Source: Pseudomonas sp. TTU2014-080ASC
GTDB taxonomy: Bacteria; Pseudomonadota; Gammaproteobacteria; Pseudomonadales; Pseudomonadaceae
Length of the DNA: 64,000 nucleotides
Assembly (NCBI RefSeq): GCF_001446935.1
Contig: NZ_LKKK01000012.1
Span: 186,001 to 250,000, forward strand
Reading direction: 5' to 3'
The notes below the pieces were generated by a model, which was given only the letters and a program-made list of their open reading frames with translations, had not been told where the DNA came from and made no database searches. Shown here one piece after another: positions 18,052 to 27,160 of this stretch. Every line of letters begins with the position of its first letter. Within the stretch, counting starts at the first letter, position 1. Position numbers and translations under genes: made by a program.

Positions 18052-19029
18052 CTACTCGTGCCAGACGTCGGCCAACACCCTTACCCAGTTCTCACCCATG
18101 ATCTTGCGCACCACGCGCTCGCTGTGGCCGCGTTTGAGCAGGGTTTCGGTGAGGTTGGGGAACTCGCCCACGGTGCGGATGCCCAGCGGGTTGATAATCT
18201 TTCCGAAGTTGGTCAGGCGGCGGGCGTAGCCTTTGTCGTGGGTCAGGTATTCGAAGAAATCCTGACCATGGCCCTGAGTGAAATCGGTGCCGATACCGAT
18301 GGCGTCTTCACCGACGATGTTCATGGTGTATTCGATGGCTTCGGCGTAGTCGTCGATGGTCGAGTCGATGCCCTTGGCCAGGAACGGCGCAAACATGGTC
18401 ACGCCGACAAACCCGCCGTGATCGGCAATGAACTTCAGTTCTTCATCGGACTTATTGCGCGGGTGCTCTTTCAGCCCGGATGGCAGGCAGTGGGAGTAGC
18501 ACACCGGCTTCTTCGATTCGAGGATGACCTCTTCAGAGGTCTTGGAACCGACGTGGGACAGGTCGCACATGATGCCGACGCGGTTCATTTCCGCGACCAC
18601 TTCACGGCCGAACCCGGACAGCCCGCCATCGCGCTCGTAGCAGCCGGTGCCCACCAGATTCTGGGTGTTGTAGCACATCTGCACGATGCCCACGCCGAGC
18701 TGCTTGAACACCTCGACATAGCCGAGCTGGTCTTCAAAGGCATGGGCGTTCTGGAAGCCAAACAGGATGCCGGTCTTACCCAGCTCTTTGGCCTTGCGGA
18801 TATCCGCCGTGGTGCGTACCGGCATCACCAGATCGCTGTTCTCGCGGATCAGCTTCTGGCTGGCGGCGATGTTGTTGACTGTGGCCTGAAACCCTTCCCA
18901 TACCGACACCGTGCAGTTGGCTGCCGTCAGGCCACCTTTGCGCATGTCTTCAAACAGTTCACGGTTCCACTTGGCGATGATCAGCCCGTCAATAACGATG
19001 CTGTCGGCGTGTAATTCGGCTGGGCTCAT
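18052..19029 (-). CDS. Membrane-dipeptidase-like M19 peptidase of the betaine locus
   Basis: 325 aa, renal dipeptidase family. SPAELHADSIVIDGLIIAK at the start replaces the usual metal-binding HxD with a variant. Other family blocks are GILFGFQNAHAFEDQLGYVE, MCYNTQNLVGTGCYERDGGL, IMCDLSHVGSKT and KPVCYSHCLPSGLKEHPRNK, which hold metal-ligand histidines. No signal peptide is seen, so it is probably cytoplasmic. The equivalent P. aeruginosa gene (PA5396) precedes dgcA. The substrate is unknown; a role in cleaving a small amidated or methylated compound in this pathway is a guess. Confidence 0.88.
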   Translation of the reverse strand: MSPAELHADSIVIDGLIIAKWNRELFEDMRKGGLTAANCTVSVWEGFQATVNNIAASQKLIRENSDLVMPVRTTADIRKAKELGKTGILFGFQNAHAFEDQLGYVEVFKQLGVGIVQMCYNTQNLVGTGCYERDGGLSGFGREVVAEMNRVGIMCDLSHVGSKTSEEVILESKKPVCYSHCLPSGLKEHPRNKSDEELKFIADHGGFVGVTMFAPFLAKGIDSTIDDYAEAIEYTMNIVGEDAIGIGTDFTQGHGQDFFEYLTHDKGYARRLTNFGKIINPLGIRTVGEFPNLTETLLKRGHSERVVRKIMGENWVRVLADVWHE

Positions 19030-19193
19030 CTGGCTGTCCCCTCAAGCTATGTCGCCAAACCCGTTGCTGGCGCTGTGCAGTGAGAATATCCCCGGGGGAT
19101 TTAGCGACCCGGCGCAAAAGCGACTGGGGGATTGCCGAAAGCGTCAAGCCGCAGTCGCATTTAGGCAGGTCGGGGGAGCGCCGGCGCGCAGAC

Positions 19194-19228
19194 AAAAAAA
19201 ACCTCTGCCAAACCAGCGCTGACAGAGG
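19194..19228 (-). terminator. Rho-independent terminator downstream of gbcA
   Basis: On the minus strand the stem CCTCTGTC / GGCAGAGG (one mismatch) encloses a 12-base loop and is followed by a run of eight or more T. It lies about 250 bases after the gbcA stop and before the dipeptidase start, so it would separate the gbcA transcript from the dipeptidase-dgc operon. Confidence 0.75.
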
Positions 19229-19276
19229 TGAGCGTGATCCCTGTGGAAGGATCTCAGTGTGTCAATTGAGCTCTGA

Positions 19277-19401
19277 ACAAAAAGTCTCCGAGCAAAGATC
19301 AGGCGAGGCAAAAATCGGTTCGGAGGCGGAGTTTACGAGTGGTAAATGAGCATTCCGAACCGGTTTTTAACGAAGCATCATCGAGCGCAGGCACTTTTTG
19401 T
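19277..19401. repeat. Nested palindromic, potentially structured element in the gbcA-dipeptidase gap
   Basis: Three nested levels of symmetry. Outer arms are ACAAAAAGT (19277-19285) and ACTTTTTGT (19393-19401). Middle arms at 19310-19324 and 19354-19368 pair over 15 positions with one G-T exception (AAAAATCGGTTCGGA on the left). At the centre is the small hairpin TTTAC-GAGTG-GTAAA, separated from the middle stem by unpaired GGCGGAG and TGAGCAT. It has no open reading frame. T runs follow the stem on both strands, so it may terminate in both directions. Either a mobile palindromic element or a structured RNA would fit. Confidence 0.6.
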
Positions 19402-19475
19402 ATAGAGCTAGGGCTGAGGGCGTGCTGCAAGCACCCCGTACAGACTCAGCCCGATCAGAAACAAAAGCGTCAGAC

Positions 19476-20774
19476 TCATGCCTGCTCATTCCCGACGCTG
19501 CGCAAATACGGTGCCGGGGCCGCGCCCAGGTTATTGAGCATGCGTTCGCTGTACCAGTCGATGAAATTGACGACGCCAAACTCGTAGGTTTTGGAATATG
19601 GGCCTGGCTGGTAAGCCGTGGAGTTGATGCCGCGCTGGTTCTCTTCGGCCAGTTGGCGGTCCTGTGCGTTGGTGGCATCCCACACTTCGCGCAGCCGGGC
19701 GACGTCGTAGTCCACACCTTCGACAGCATCTTTGTGCACCAGCCATTTGGTGATGACCATGGTTTCCTGCGCGCTGATCGGCCACACGGTGAAGACGATC
19801 ATGTGGTCGCCCATGCAGTGGTTCCACGAGTGCGGCAGGTGCAGGATGCGCATCGAGCCCAGATCCGGGTCGGTGATACGGCCCATCAGTTTGTTACTGC
19901 CTGGCTTGCCATCCATGGTCATGGACACAGTGCCCTTGAGCAGCGGCATACGCACGATCCGGTTACGCAGACCAAAGCTGGCGTGGGCGTACGGAATATT
20001 GTCGCGGTCCCAGCGGGCGGTGCATTCGGCGACCTGATCCTTAAAGGTCTGGGTGGCGCGAGGGTCGGTGACGTCATCCCATTCCAGCAGCGTATTCAGC
20101 AGCTCTGGGTGCGAACCGTTGCAGTGGTAGCACTCACGGTTGTTCTCCATCACCAGCTTCCAGTTGGCCTTTTCCATCAAGGTGGTTTGTACCGCCACCT
20201 TGGTGTTTTCCATGTCGTACGGTTCCATGTAGTGCGACAGGGTGGAGAGGAAGTCGTCGATGGCTGGCGGGTTTTCCGCCAGGGAGATAAAGATGTAGCC
20301 GCCTGCGACTTTGCAGTTCACCGGCTTGAGGTTGTAGTCGCTGAGCTTGAAGTCTTCGCCCATCTCGGTACCGGCGAACAGCAGGCGGCCATCCAGCTCG
20401 TAAGTCCACTGGTGATACGGGCAGACCAGCTTGGCCACTTTGCCCTTGTCGCTGGTGCACAGGCGCGAACCGCGATGGCGGCAGACGTTGTGGAAGGCAT
20501 GCACGCTGCCTTCAGCACCACGAATCACTATGATCGGGTTATCACCGATTTGCAGCGTCAGGAAGTTGCCCTTGGCCGGGATTTCGCAGGTCATGCCCGC
20601 AATCAGCCACTCCTTGTGGAAGATTTCCTGCATGTCGATCTTGAACAGGCGCTCATCGTTATAGAACGGCTGCGGCAGAGAAAACGTACGCTCACGGGTC
20701 TGCAGCATTTCAGCAGTGGCCTTACGAGCAGGCTCAAGCACATCACCCAGGCTCAGCGTAGCGGTGGTATCCAT
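19476..20774 (-). CDS. gbcA: Glycine betaine monooxygenase, Rieske oxygenase subunit
   Basis: 432 aa. Removes the first methyl group of glycine betaine to give dimethylglycine and formaldehyde, together with the reductase GbcB. The Rieske [2Fe-2S] motif is at about 105-130 (CRHRGSRLC, then VCPYHQWTYELDG). The mononuclear iron site region is NREC-YHC followed by SHPELLNTLLEWDD, with a later LPHSWNHCMGDHMIVFTVWP. The start MDTTATLSLGDVLEPARKAT at 20774 was chosen over a longer start at 20819. It is divergent from gbcB across a 377-bp control region. Confidence 0.96.
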   Translation of the reverse strand: MDTTATLSLGDVLEPARKATAEMLQTRERTFSLPQPFYNDERLFKIDMQEIFHKEWLIAGMTCEIPAKGNFLTLQIGDNPIIVIRGAEGSVHAFHNVCRHRGSRLCTSDKGKVAKLVCPYHQWTYELDGRLLFAGTEMGEDFKLSDYNLKPVNCKVAGGYIFISLAENPPAIDDFLSTLSHYMEPYDMENTKVAVQTTLMEKANWKLVMENNRECYHCNGSHPELLNTLLEWDDVTDPRATQTFKDQVAECTARWDRDNIPYAHASFGLRNRIVRMPLLKGTVSMTMDGKPGSNKLMGRITDPDLGSMRILHLPHSWNHCMGDHMIVFTVWPISAQETMVITKWLVHKDAVEGVDYDVARLREVWDATNAQDRQLAEENQRGINSTAYQPGPYSKTYEFGVVNFIDWYSERMLNNLGAAPAPYLRSVGNEQA

Positions 20775-21151
20775 CGGTAACTCCTTATGGCCACTCGCAC
20801 TGCAAATGGCCGTAATCAAAGTGTCTGGTCGGTTACGCTGCCAGCCTCCGGCAGCGGCTCACGCAGGGCGGCATGGTCTGCCCTTTCTGCGCCTGCCGGC
20901 GGCCTCTTCAGGAAAGGGAAACCTGCTCATAACCTTATTGTCCGGCTGGCTGGAGTGTGGGCCTGAAGGGCGGGTAATCCTTACCTATGCACGACATGAC
21001 CACGTCCGTTTCCGACGCGGTAAAGCCCGTTCTACGGGGCAGGTCGTGATAAGCATGCAAATGTCGCTGGCAGATAAATGAGCGCCGGAAGCGATGCGCA
21101 CAATCGTTCCCATCAGGCCGATAACAGGCCGCAGTGCGCGAGATCACGACC
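20775..21151. promoter_or_regulatory. Divergent gbcA/gbcB control region
   Basis: 377 bp with no gene. It must carry promoters for both subunits. At 20984-20991 (minus strand TGCATAGG, followed by T) it holds the same octamer found upstream of glyA and sdaB. A GC-rich stretch near 20840-20915 has several CGGC/GCCG dyads. GbdR activation is known for gbcA and gbcB in P. aeruginosa; which bases are bound here is inference. Confidence 0.5.
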
Positions 21152-22252
21152 ATGTCGAACAGCTTCCTGAACCCCGTCACCACCCAGACCTGGAGCAACG
21201 GCCGCCACCCGGTACGCTGCGTGAAAATCATTCAGGAGACCTGGGACGTACGCACCTTCTGCTTTATGGCGGATCAGCCGCTGATGTATTTCTTCAAGCC
21301 GGGGCAGTTCGTCACCCTGGAGCTGAATATCGACGGCGAACCGGTGATGCGTTCCTACACCATCTCCAGCTCGCCTTCGGTGCCGTATAGCTTCTCCATC
21401 ACCATCAAGCGCGTACCGGGCGGCAAGGTTTCCAACTGGCTGCACGACAACCTGCAGGAAGGTCAGGAGATCGCCGTGCATGGCCCGGTCGGGCTGTTCA
21501 ACGCCATCGACTTCCCGGCCGACAAAGTGCTGTACCTCAGCGGCGGCGTCGGCATCACGCCGGTGATGTCCATGGCCCGCTGGTTCTACGACACCAACGC
21601 CAATGTGGATATGGTGTTCGTGCACAGCGCCCGTTCGCCGAAAGACATCATCTACCACCGCGAGCTGGAGCATATGGCCGCGCGAGTGGATAACTTCAGC
21701 CTGCACCTGATCTGCGAGAAACACGGCCTGGGCGAGCCTTGGTCAGGCTATCGCGGCTACCTGAACAAGCCGATGCTGGAGCTGATTGCCCCGGACTTTA
21801 TGCAGCGGGAGATTTTCTGCTGCGGCCCGACGCCTTACATGAATGCGGTAAAACGCATGCTTGAAGCCAGCGGCTTTGACATGAGCCATTACCACGAAGA
21901 AGCATTTGGCCCGACGCCGGAAGAAGTCCGCGAAGAGGTCAAAGAGCTGGCCGCCGAAGCTGCTGGCGAACCGGCACCGGCCGAGTCCGAACTGTTTGAA
22001 GTGAGCTTCAGCAGCACCGGCAAGAGCATCCGCATCGCCCCCGGCGAAACCGTCCACGCAGCCGCGGCGAAAATCGGCCTGCACATTCCCAAAGCCTGCG
22101 GCATGGGCATTTGCGGCACCTGCAAGGTGATGAAAAACAGCGGCGAGGTGAACATGGAACACAACGGCGCGATCACCGATGAAGACGTCGCCGAAGGCTA
22201 TATCCTCGCCTGCTGCAGCGTGCCGACCAGCGACGTGTCGATTGATTTTTAA
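21152..22252 (+). CDS. gbcB: Glycine betaine monooxygenase, ferredoxin reductase subunit
   Basis: 366 aa, the usual length. The N-terminal two-thirds is an FAD/NAD(P) ferredoxin-reductase module (VMRSYTISSSPSVPYSFSIT for flavin, LYLSGGVGITPVMSMARWFY for nucleotide). The C-terminus carries a plant-type [2Fe-2S] ferredoxin (CGMGICGTCKVMKNSG, last Cys in YILACCSVP). It passes NAD(P)H electrons to the Rieske centre of GbcA. The ATG at 21152 is preferred to a GTG at 21134 since it gives the family start MSNSFLNPVTTQTWSNGRHP. Confidence 0.95.
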   Translation: MSNSFLNPVTTQTWSNGRHPVRCVKIIQETWDVRTFCFMADQPLMYFFKPGQFVTLELNIDGEPVMRSYTISSSPSVPYSFSITIKRVPGGKVSNWLHDNLQEGQEIAVHGPVGLFNAIDFPADKVLYLSGGVGITPVMSMARWFYDTNANVDMVFVHSARSPKDIIYHRELEHMAARVDNFSLHLICEKHGLGEPWSGYRGYLNKPMLELIAPDFMQREIFCCGPTPYMNAVKRMLEASGFDMSHYHEEAFGPTPEEVREEVKELAAEAAGEPAPAESELFEVSFSSTGKSIRIAPGETVHAAAAKIGLHIPKACGMGICGTCKVMKNSGEVNMEHNGAITDEDVAEGYILACCSVPTSDVSIDF

Positions 22253-22259
22253 CCGCACC

Positions 22260-22293
22260 GGTTCGCAGGTCGCGGTGACTGCGCCTGCGAACC
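22260..22293 (+). terminator. Strong hairpin after gbcB
   Basis: A perfect 10-bp stem (GGTTCGCAGG / CCTGCGAACC) with a 14-base loop lies 8 bases after the gbcB stop. No T run follows, so it may act with Rho or protect the mRNA end. Confidence 0.55.
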
Positions 22294-22530
22294 CGGGATT
22301 ACGCCTGCGGCTAATCCAGGCTACGAGCTATGGGCGCTGAATGTCAGAGCGACGCCAATTACCGCTTCAGCAGGGTGATTCTGGGCACGAACCCGTAGCG
22401 AAGCGCAGGGCCGGATGACGGGGTAAACGGTTTTGGTTACTTTTGCCCTGACAAAAGAAACTCGCCCGGAAAGGGCGAAACGCTTCGAGATATCAGACTC
22501 GGTCGCTCAAACAACAGGAGAACAACAGAA
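22294..22530. other. Gene-free gap with Pseudomonas-type repeat fragments
   Basis: Between gbcB and the MFS gene. It contains GATTACGCCTGCGGCTAATC (22297-22316), related to the repeat at 55.8 kb, then a GGTTTTGGTTACTTTTGCCC stretch near 22429 followed by ACAAAAGAAACTCGCC. I recall the latter as a common intergenic repeat in Pseudomonas genomes, but could not check it. CGCCCGGAAAGGGCG at 22465-22479 is a small dyad. No coding potential seen. Confidence 0.4.
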
Positions 22531-23736
22531 TTACTCCTGCATCGCCCGCAAGCCCGGATGACGCCGGGTAAATACCGCCTGCACTACCGCAATCAAAATG
22601 ATTGACGAGCAGAACACCGTCACCGACGTGCTGATCCCCCAATGGTCAGCAATCCAGCCCATACCCATCATCGGCCCTATGGCACCGATATAACCGGCCA
22701 CCCAAAAGGTCGCAAACATCCCGGCGCGGTTATGCGGCAGCGCCAGACGGTTGACCATACTGGCCCCCGCCAACATAGCCATGCCGTGGCCAATGGCAGC
22801 CAGCAGCACCCCCATTACAAACACCAGTGATGACCCTTGGTGCAGGTTAATAACCATCAGCGCATTACTCATGGCCATCGACAACATGCCCCACATGCCA
22901 TTGACGTGGATATGCAACTGCCGACAGAACACTTGCATGCTGGCCGAGATAAACAGGATCAAGGCAATGGCAGCACCGCCAACAAACGGGCCATGCCAAG
23001 TCACCATTTTTTCCAGAAACAGAGGGGCCATGGAGGCATACAGGCCAAACACGCTGAAGGCCACAAACGGGAACCAGCAGATCAGAATAAAGACACTCGA
23101 ACTGCCAGGGCCTGGCCATGTCAGCCTGGGTAGGCAACTTTTCAACCAGTGAGAAGCATTGCCTGCCTGTGCGACTTTGATCGATGGCACCTGTGTGAGC
23201 AGCGCATACAGCGCCAACGTGCCCAGCACCAACACCGGGATATAAGCCGTGATCAATGGGTACGCCAGCCACTGCCCGACAATACCGCCCAGCAATGGCC
23301 CAAGGCCGAAGCCAATGGTCACCAGCACGCTGGTAATGGTCGAGACCCGCGGCAAAGAGTCTGGCTCGGATGCCCCCAGCAAATAGCCCGTCCCCGATGT
23401 GGTCAGCAAGCTGGCGGCCACCCCAACGATAAAGCGGCCGCACAGCAGACTGTTTATATCCCACGCCGCGACCGTAAGGCCGGTACCAACAAGCATCAGC
23501 GTCAGTCCGCCCACCAATACCTTTCGAAAACCGATCCGATCCGCCAGGCGCCCCAGAAATAGCAGGCAGCCCAACGCCCCGAACATGTACACCACGTAAA
23601 TCAGCGAAACCTGGCTGACAAGCAAGTCCCATTCAAGCTGGTACAAGGGATAAAGCGGACTGATCAGCGCCGTGCTCATCCCTCCGACAATCATGGCAAA
23701 ACTCACCCAGAAGAAAGGCGATCCTGGCAATTTCAT
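22531..23736 (-). CDS. Major facilitator superfamily transporter
   Basis: 401 aa with about 12 hydrophobic segments, starting MKLPGSPFFWVSFAMIVGGM. The MFS cytoplasmic loop motif between helices 2 and 3 reads LGRLADRIGFRKVLVGG. No substrate can be read from the sequence. It lies between gbcB and gbdR, so an efflux or uptake role linked to quaternary amines is possible but unsupported; sugar-type and drug-type efflux are equally open. Confidence 0.85.
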   Translation of the reverse strand: MKLPGSPFFWVSFAMIVGGMSTALISPLYPLYQLEWDLLVSQVSLIYVVYMFGALGCLLFLGRLADRIGFRKVLVGGLTLMLVGTGLTVAAWDINSLLCGRFIVGVAASLLTTSGTGYLLGASEPDSLPRVSTITSVLVTIGFGLGPLLGGIVGQWLAYPLITAYIPVLVLGTLALYALLTQVPSIKVAQAGNASHWLKSCLPRLTWPGPGSSSVFILICWFPFVAFSVFGLYASMAPLFLEKMVTWHGPFVGGAAIALILFISASMQVFCRQLHIHVNGMWGMLSMAMSNALMVINLHQGSSLVFVMGVLLAAIGHGMAMLAGASMVNRLALPHNRAGMFATFWVAGYIGAIGPMMGMGWIADHWGISTSVTVFCSSIILIAVVQAVFTRRHPGLRAMQE

Positions 23737-23860
23737 TATTGAATCCGTTGAGCAGAACAGCAGACCTGAAGGCGGGGAACCAAACCATAGCGCAGAATTC
23801 TACGCCGCAGACACACAACTAAGGCAGTAGTCTGAGTCTGCTACCCCAGAAAACGGAAGG

Positions 23861-23885
23861 ACAGGTCCCTATTGAAGGGACCTGT
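23861..23885 (-). terminator. Hairpin terminator between gbdR and the MFS gene
   Basis: A perfect 10-bp stem (ACAGGTCCCT / AGGGACCTGT) with a 5-base loop, 26 bases after the gbdR stop on the minus strand. Only short T tracts follow. Likely ends gbdR transcription before the MFS gene. Confidence 0.6.
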
Positions 23886-23910
23886 GGATCAACAATGACA
23901 GGGCATCTTT

Positions 23911-25014
23911 CTACAGGCGCACGCTGGCGAAAGTGGACTCACCTTGTGCCCGGTTGAGCGCCGCCATGGCAGCCGACGGCGTGCGGGCCAGATCTTCAGG
24001 CATCGGCATCAGCACCACATTGCTGTGCTGCTGACCTGCGCGCTCATCCCGCGGCGGAATGCCGAAGTACTCGCGGTAGCACTTGGAGAAATGCGGCGTG
24101 GAAACAAACCCGCACACCGAGGCTACTTCGATGATCGACATACTGGTCTGCTTGAGCAGCTGACGGGCACGGATCAGACGCAGCTTCAGGTAGTAACGTG
24201 AAGGCGAGCAATGCAGGTACTTCTGGAACAGGCGCTCGAGCTGGCGACGGGATACATCCACGTACAGGGCCAACTGGTCCAGATCAATCGGCTCCTCCAG
24301 ATTGGCCTCCATCAGCGCGACAATTTCCTGCAGCTTCGGCTGATTGGTGCCGAGCATGTGTTTGAGCGGTACGCGCTGATGATCCTGCTCGTTGCGGATG
24401 CGCTCGTAGATAAACATTTCGGAAATCGCTGCGGCCAGCTCACGGCCATGCTCGCGACCGATCATGTGCAGCATCATGTCCATCGGCGCGGTACCACCGG
24501 AACTGGTGTGACGGTTACGGTCGATGGAGAACAGGCGTGTGCTAACACCGGCGCGGGGGAAGGCTTCCTGCATGGCGGCCAGACACTCCCAATGCACGCT
24601 GCACTCAAAACCGTCCAGCAGACCGGCCTTGGCCAATGCCCAGCTGCCCGTACAAACCGCACCGAGCTGAGCCCCTTGGCGCGACATGCTCTGTAACCAC
24701 TGCACATGCTCGCGGGTAACGCTGTGCTGAATATCCACACCACCGCAGACAATCACTGCATCCAGACGCGGCGTTCCGGCGAAGCTGGCATCCGGGGTAA
24801 TTTGCAATCCGTCGCTGGCACTCACCGGCTGGCCTGACTGGGAAAGAGTATGCCAGCGGTACAGCTCCTTACCGGAAAGCTGGTTGGCCATGCGCAGCGG
24901 TTCGACTGCCGATGCCAGTGAAATCAGGGTGAAGTTATCGAGCAACAGAAAGCCGATGGATTGTGGAGCGGTGTTACCTTTGGACGGCTGAGCACCTGGG
25001 TTGAGGTGTGTCAT
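23911..25014 (-). CDS. gbdR: AraC-family activator of glycine betaine catabolism
   Basis: 367 aa, same length as P. aeruginosa GbdR. It has an N-terminal DJ-1/PfpI-like ligand domain (SIGFLLLDNFTLISLASAVE; DAVIVCGGVD; GAVCTGSWALAKAGLL). The C-terminal AraC-type double helix-turn-helix (LALYVDVSRRQLERLFQKYL; SIIEVASVCGFVSTPHFSKC) binds DNA. It responds to glycine betaine and dimethylglycine and turns on gbc, dgc, sox and transport genes. The start MTHLNPGAQPSKGNTAPQSI at 25014 fits the family better than 25038. A BetI-like operator lies 112 bases upstream. Confidence 0.95.
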   Translation of the reverse strand: MTHLNPGAQPSKGNTAPQSIGFLLLDNFTLISLASAVEPLRMANQLSGKELYRWHTLSQSGQPVSASDGLQITPDASFAGTPRLDAVIVCGGVDIQHSVTREHVQWLQSMSRQGAQLGAVCTGSWALAKAGLLDGFECSVHWECLAAMQEAFPRAGVSTRLFSIDRNRHTSSGGTAPMDMMLHMIGREHGRELAAAISEMFIYERIRNEQDHQRVPLKHMLGTNQPKLQEIVALMEANLEEPIDLDQLALYVDVSRRQLERLFQKYLHCSPSRYYLKLRLIRARQLLKQTSMSIIEVASVCGFVSTPHFSKCYREYFGIPPRDERAGQQHSNVVLMPMPEDLARTPSAAMAALNRAQGESTFASVRL

Positions 25015-25125
25015 CAGGGGTATCCTCACGCAAAGCAACGCACGGTAGAGCTCGTAAGAGGCTCTTAGTTGTTTTTATTCATGCCCGTTCGGGCTGCATT
25101 CACTTAGGCAAAGGCCATGCCTAAA

Positions 25126-25143
25126 TTGATTGGCTGTTCAATA
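25126..25143. promoter_or_regulatory. BetI-like operator upstream of gbdR
   Basis: TTGATTGGCTGTTCAATA matches the dyad upstream of betB (TTGATTGAGCGTTCAATA at 35583) at 15 of 18 positions, with identical arms TTGATTG and GTTCAATA. BetI is the choline-sensing TetR repressor encoded in this window. Its known targets are bet genes, so a site here would put gbdR under choline control. No binding data. Confidence 0.55.
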
Positions 25144-25411
25144 AAAAATATTGATGCCTCTCAAGTTGCGGATTTCTCTGATCGAATCACCATCACTTAT
25201 CTGAGCGCGACACTCTCATGACGCTTCGATTTCAGTGCTCTGAGCATTTCGGTAGCACTCAGAGAGCGCCGCGCTGTAACTGTTTGGCGCACATGCTGCC
25301 AGCGGTCGTTACGCTCCTTAGACCACTGCAGCACTTAAAGCTCAAAACACTAAACGCACCAAAACCGAGCAGCCCAACGCGACCTGTAAACAGCTTGCAC
25401 CAGAAGCGGCA
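25144..25411. other. Remainder of the gbdR upstream / sdaB downstream gap
   Basis: No gene seen. GTGCTCTGAGCATTTCGGTA then GCACTCAGAGAGC near 25236-25268 can form an imperfect hairpin that may end the sdaB transcript. AT-rich bases around 25140-25160 could supply the gbdR promoter. Confidence 0.4.
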
Positions 25412-26791
25412 TCAGCACTCCACAGCGCTAACCGCCAGACCGCCGCGGGAGGTTTCCTTGTACTTATCGTGCATATCCGCGCCGGTATCGCGCATGGTGC
25501 GGATCACCCGGTCGAGTGAAATAAAATGCTGGCCATCGCCGCGTAGCGCCATTTGCGCGGCGTTGATCGCCTTAACCGCGGCAATCGCGTTGCGCTCAAT
25601 GCACGGCACCTGAACCAGACCGCCTACTGGGTCGCAGGTCAGACCGAGGTTGTGCTCCAGGCCGATTTCGGCGGCGTTCTCCACCTGCTCCGGCGTACCG
25701 CCCAAAATCTCCGCCAAACCGGCTGCGGCCATGGCGCAGGCCGAACCCACCTCGCCCTGACAGCCCACCTCGGCACCGGAGATCGACGCATTTTTTTTAC
25801 ACAAAATGCCGATTGCAGCCGCAGCCAGCAGGTAATCGACCACGTTGTCTTCGCTCACCGCCGGGCTGAAACGCACGTAATAATGCAGCACCGCCGGAAT
25901 GATCCCCGCCGCGCCATTGGTCGGTGCCGTGACCATGCGGCCGCCACCAGCGTTTTCTTCATTCACCGCCAGGGCAAACAGGTTGACCCACTCCATACCG
26001 CTGAGCGTTGAGCCGATCACATTGGGCCGGCTCATCTGCTGCAAGCTGCGGTACAGCTTAGCTGCGCGGCGTTGCACAAACAGCCCACCCGGCAAGATGC
26101 CTTCCTGACGCAGGCCGTTCTCCACGCAATCTCGCATGGCCTGCCAGAGCTTCATCAGGCCGCTGCGGATTTCCTCCTCGCTGCGCCAGGCCTTTTCGTT
26201 GGCCATCATCAGCTCAGAGACACGCAGGCCGTGCAGCCGACACAGCTGCAGCAGCTCTTCGGCACTGTTGAAGTCATAAGGCAGCGGGGTTTGATCCTGA
26301 TCCAGCTGGCCGCTGCTGGCTTGCGCCTCATCCACCACAAAGCCGCCGCCGACTGAGTAATAGGTGTTGCCGTACAGCAGGCTGCCATCTGCTGCAAAAG
26401 CACGGAGACGCATAGCGTTAGGGTGGTACGGCAGATTCTCCTCAAGCAGCAGCATGTCGCGCTGCCAGTCGAACTGTACTGTTTTACGGCCAGATAGCAG
26501 CAACTGCTTGTCTGCCAGCAGCGCTTCAATGCGTGGTGCGATGCTGGCCGGATCAATCTGGTCCGGCCACTCGCCCATCAGACCCATCACCACAGCACGA
26601 TCAGTGGCGTGCCCGATGCCGGTTGCCGAAAGCGAACCATAAAGGCACACCTCAACCCGCACACAGTCATCCAGCAGGCCATATTCGACCAGCACCGCAC
26701 TGAATTGGGCTGCGGCGCGCATAGGCCCGACGGTGTGAGAACTGGATGGACCAATACCGATTTTGAACAAGTCGAATACGCTGATAGCCAC
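25412..26791 (-). CDS. sdaB: L-serine ammonia-lyase (iron-sulfur type)
   Basis: Deaminates serine to pyruvate, the last step of betaine carbon entry into central metabolism. With the GTG at 26791 the protein is 459 aa, the usual length, and begins (f)[20 protein letters not shown]; a GGAGA site lies seven bases upstream. An ATG at 26821 would add ten residues without family support. The beta-type [15 protein letters not shown]-terminus, the alpha-domain [19 protein letters not shown], and [20 protein letters not shown] with the iron-sulfur cysteines are all present. It sits next to gbdR as in P. aeruginosa. Confidence 0.95.
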   Translation of the reverse strand: MAISVFDLFKIGIGPSSSHTVGPMRAAAQFSAVLVEYGLLDDCVRVEVCLYGSLSATGIGHATDRAVVMGLMGEWPDQIDPASIAPRIEALLADKQLLLSGRKTVQFDWQRDMLLLEENLPYHPNAMRLRAFAADGSLLYGNTYYSVGGGFVVDEAQASSGQLDQDQTPLPYDFNSAEELLQLCRLHGLRVSELMMANEKAWRSEEEIRSGLMKLWQAMRDCVENGLRQEGILPGGLFVQRRAAKLYRSLQQMSRPNVIGSTLSGMEWVNLFALAVNEENAGGGRMVTAPTNGAAGIIPAVLHYYVRFSPAVSEDNVVDYLLAAAAIGILCKKNASISGAEVGCQGEVGSACAMAAAGLAEILGGTPEQVENAAEIGLEHNLGLTCDPVGGLVQVPCIERNAIAAVKAINAAQMALRGDGQHFISLDRVIRTMRDTGADMHDKYKETSRGGLAVSAVEC

Positions 26792-27160
26792 GACACTCTC
26801 CGCACGATTAGCTGCGGCCATGATCAGGATTTCGCCCCGCTCCCGGCGTCCCACACCGACCCGGTCTTATCTGAATACGCCAACACAGGTCGCTTTGGTC
26901 GCCACGTCGCTCAGCTCGGCTGAACATCATTTGGACAATCCATGTGCGACAAAACCGTTCTCCCAGCGACAAGCTGCATAGGCAGGTACAAAGCTGCATC
27001 GGCATGATCAACCCAGTGGCAGTAACTTGACGGTGATTTTTTGACAACCACCAACAGCCAGACACCCCGCCTCGGCCAGATACCTCCTTAACGCTCCGTA
27101 TCCCCCGAGCCGGAGGAGCTGCTGCCGTCAACGTCACAAAACGATGTAGGGAGACCTGTC
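26792..27160. promoter_or_regulatory. Divergent sdaB/binding-protein control region with 20-bp direct repeat
   Basis: 369 bp without a gene. At 26971-27010 two tandem 20-bp units (AAGCTGCATAGGCAGGTACA and AAGCTGCATCGGCATGATCA) match at 16 of 20 positions with an exact 20-bp period. The shared core is AAGCTGCATnGGCA. AraC-family proteins typically contact direct half-sites about two helical turns apart, so this is the best candidate GbdR site in the window. It lies about 180 bp from the sdaB start and 150 bp from the divergent gene. Confidence 0.6.

Noticed and set aside
26821-26854. Longer N-terminus for sdaB using upstream starts
   Set aside because: The GTG at 26791 has a well-spaced GGAGA site and gives the standard family length and N-terminus.
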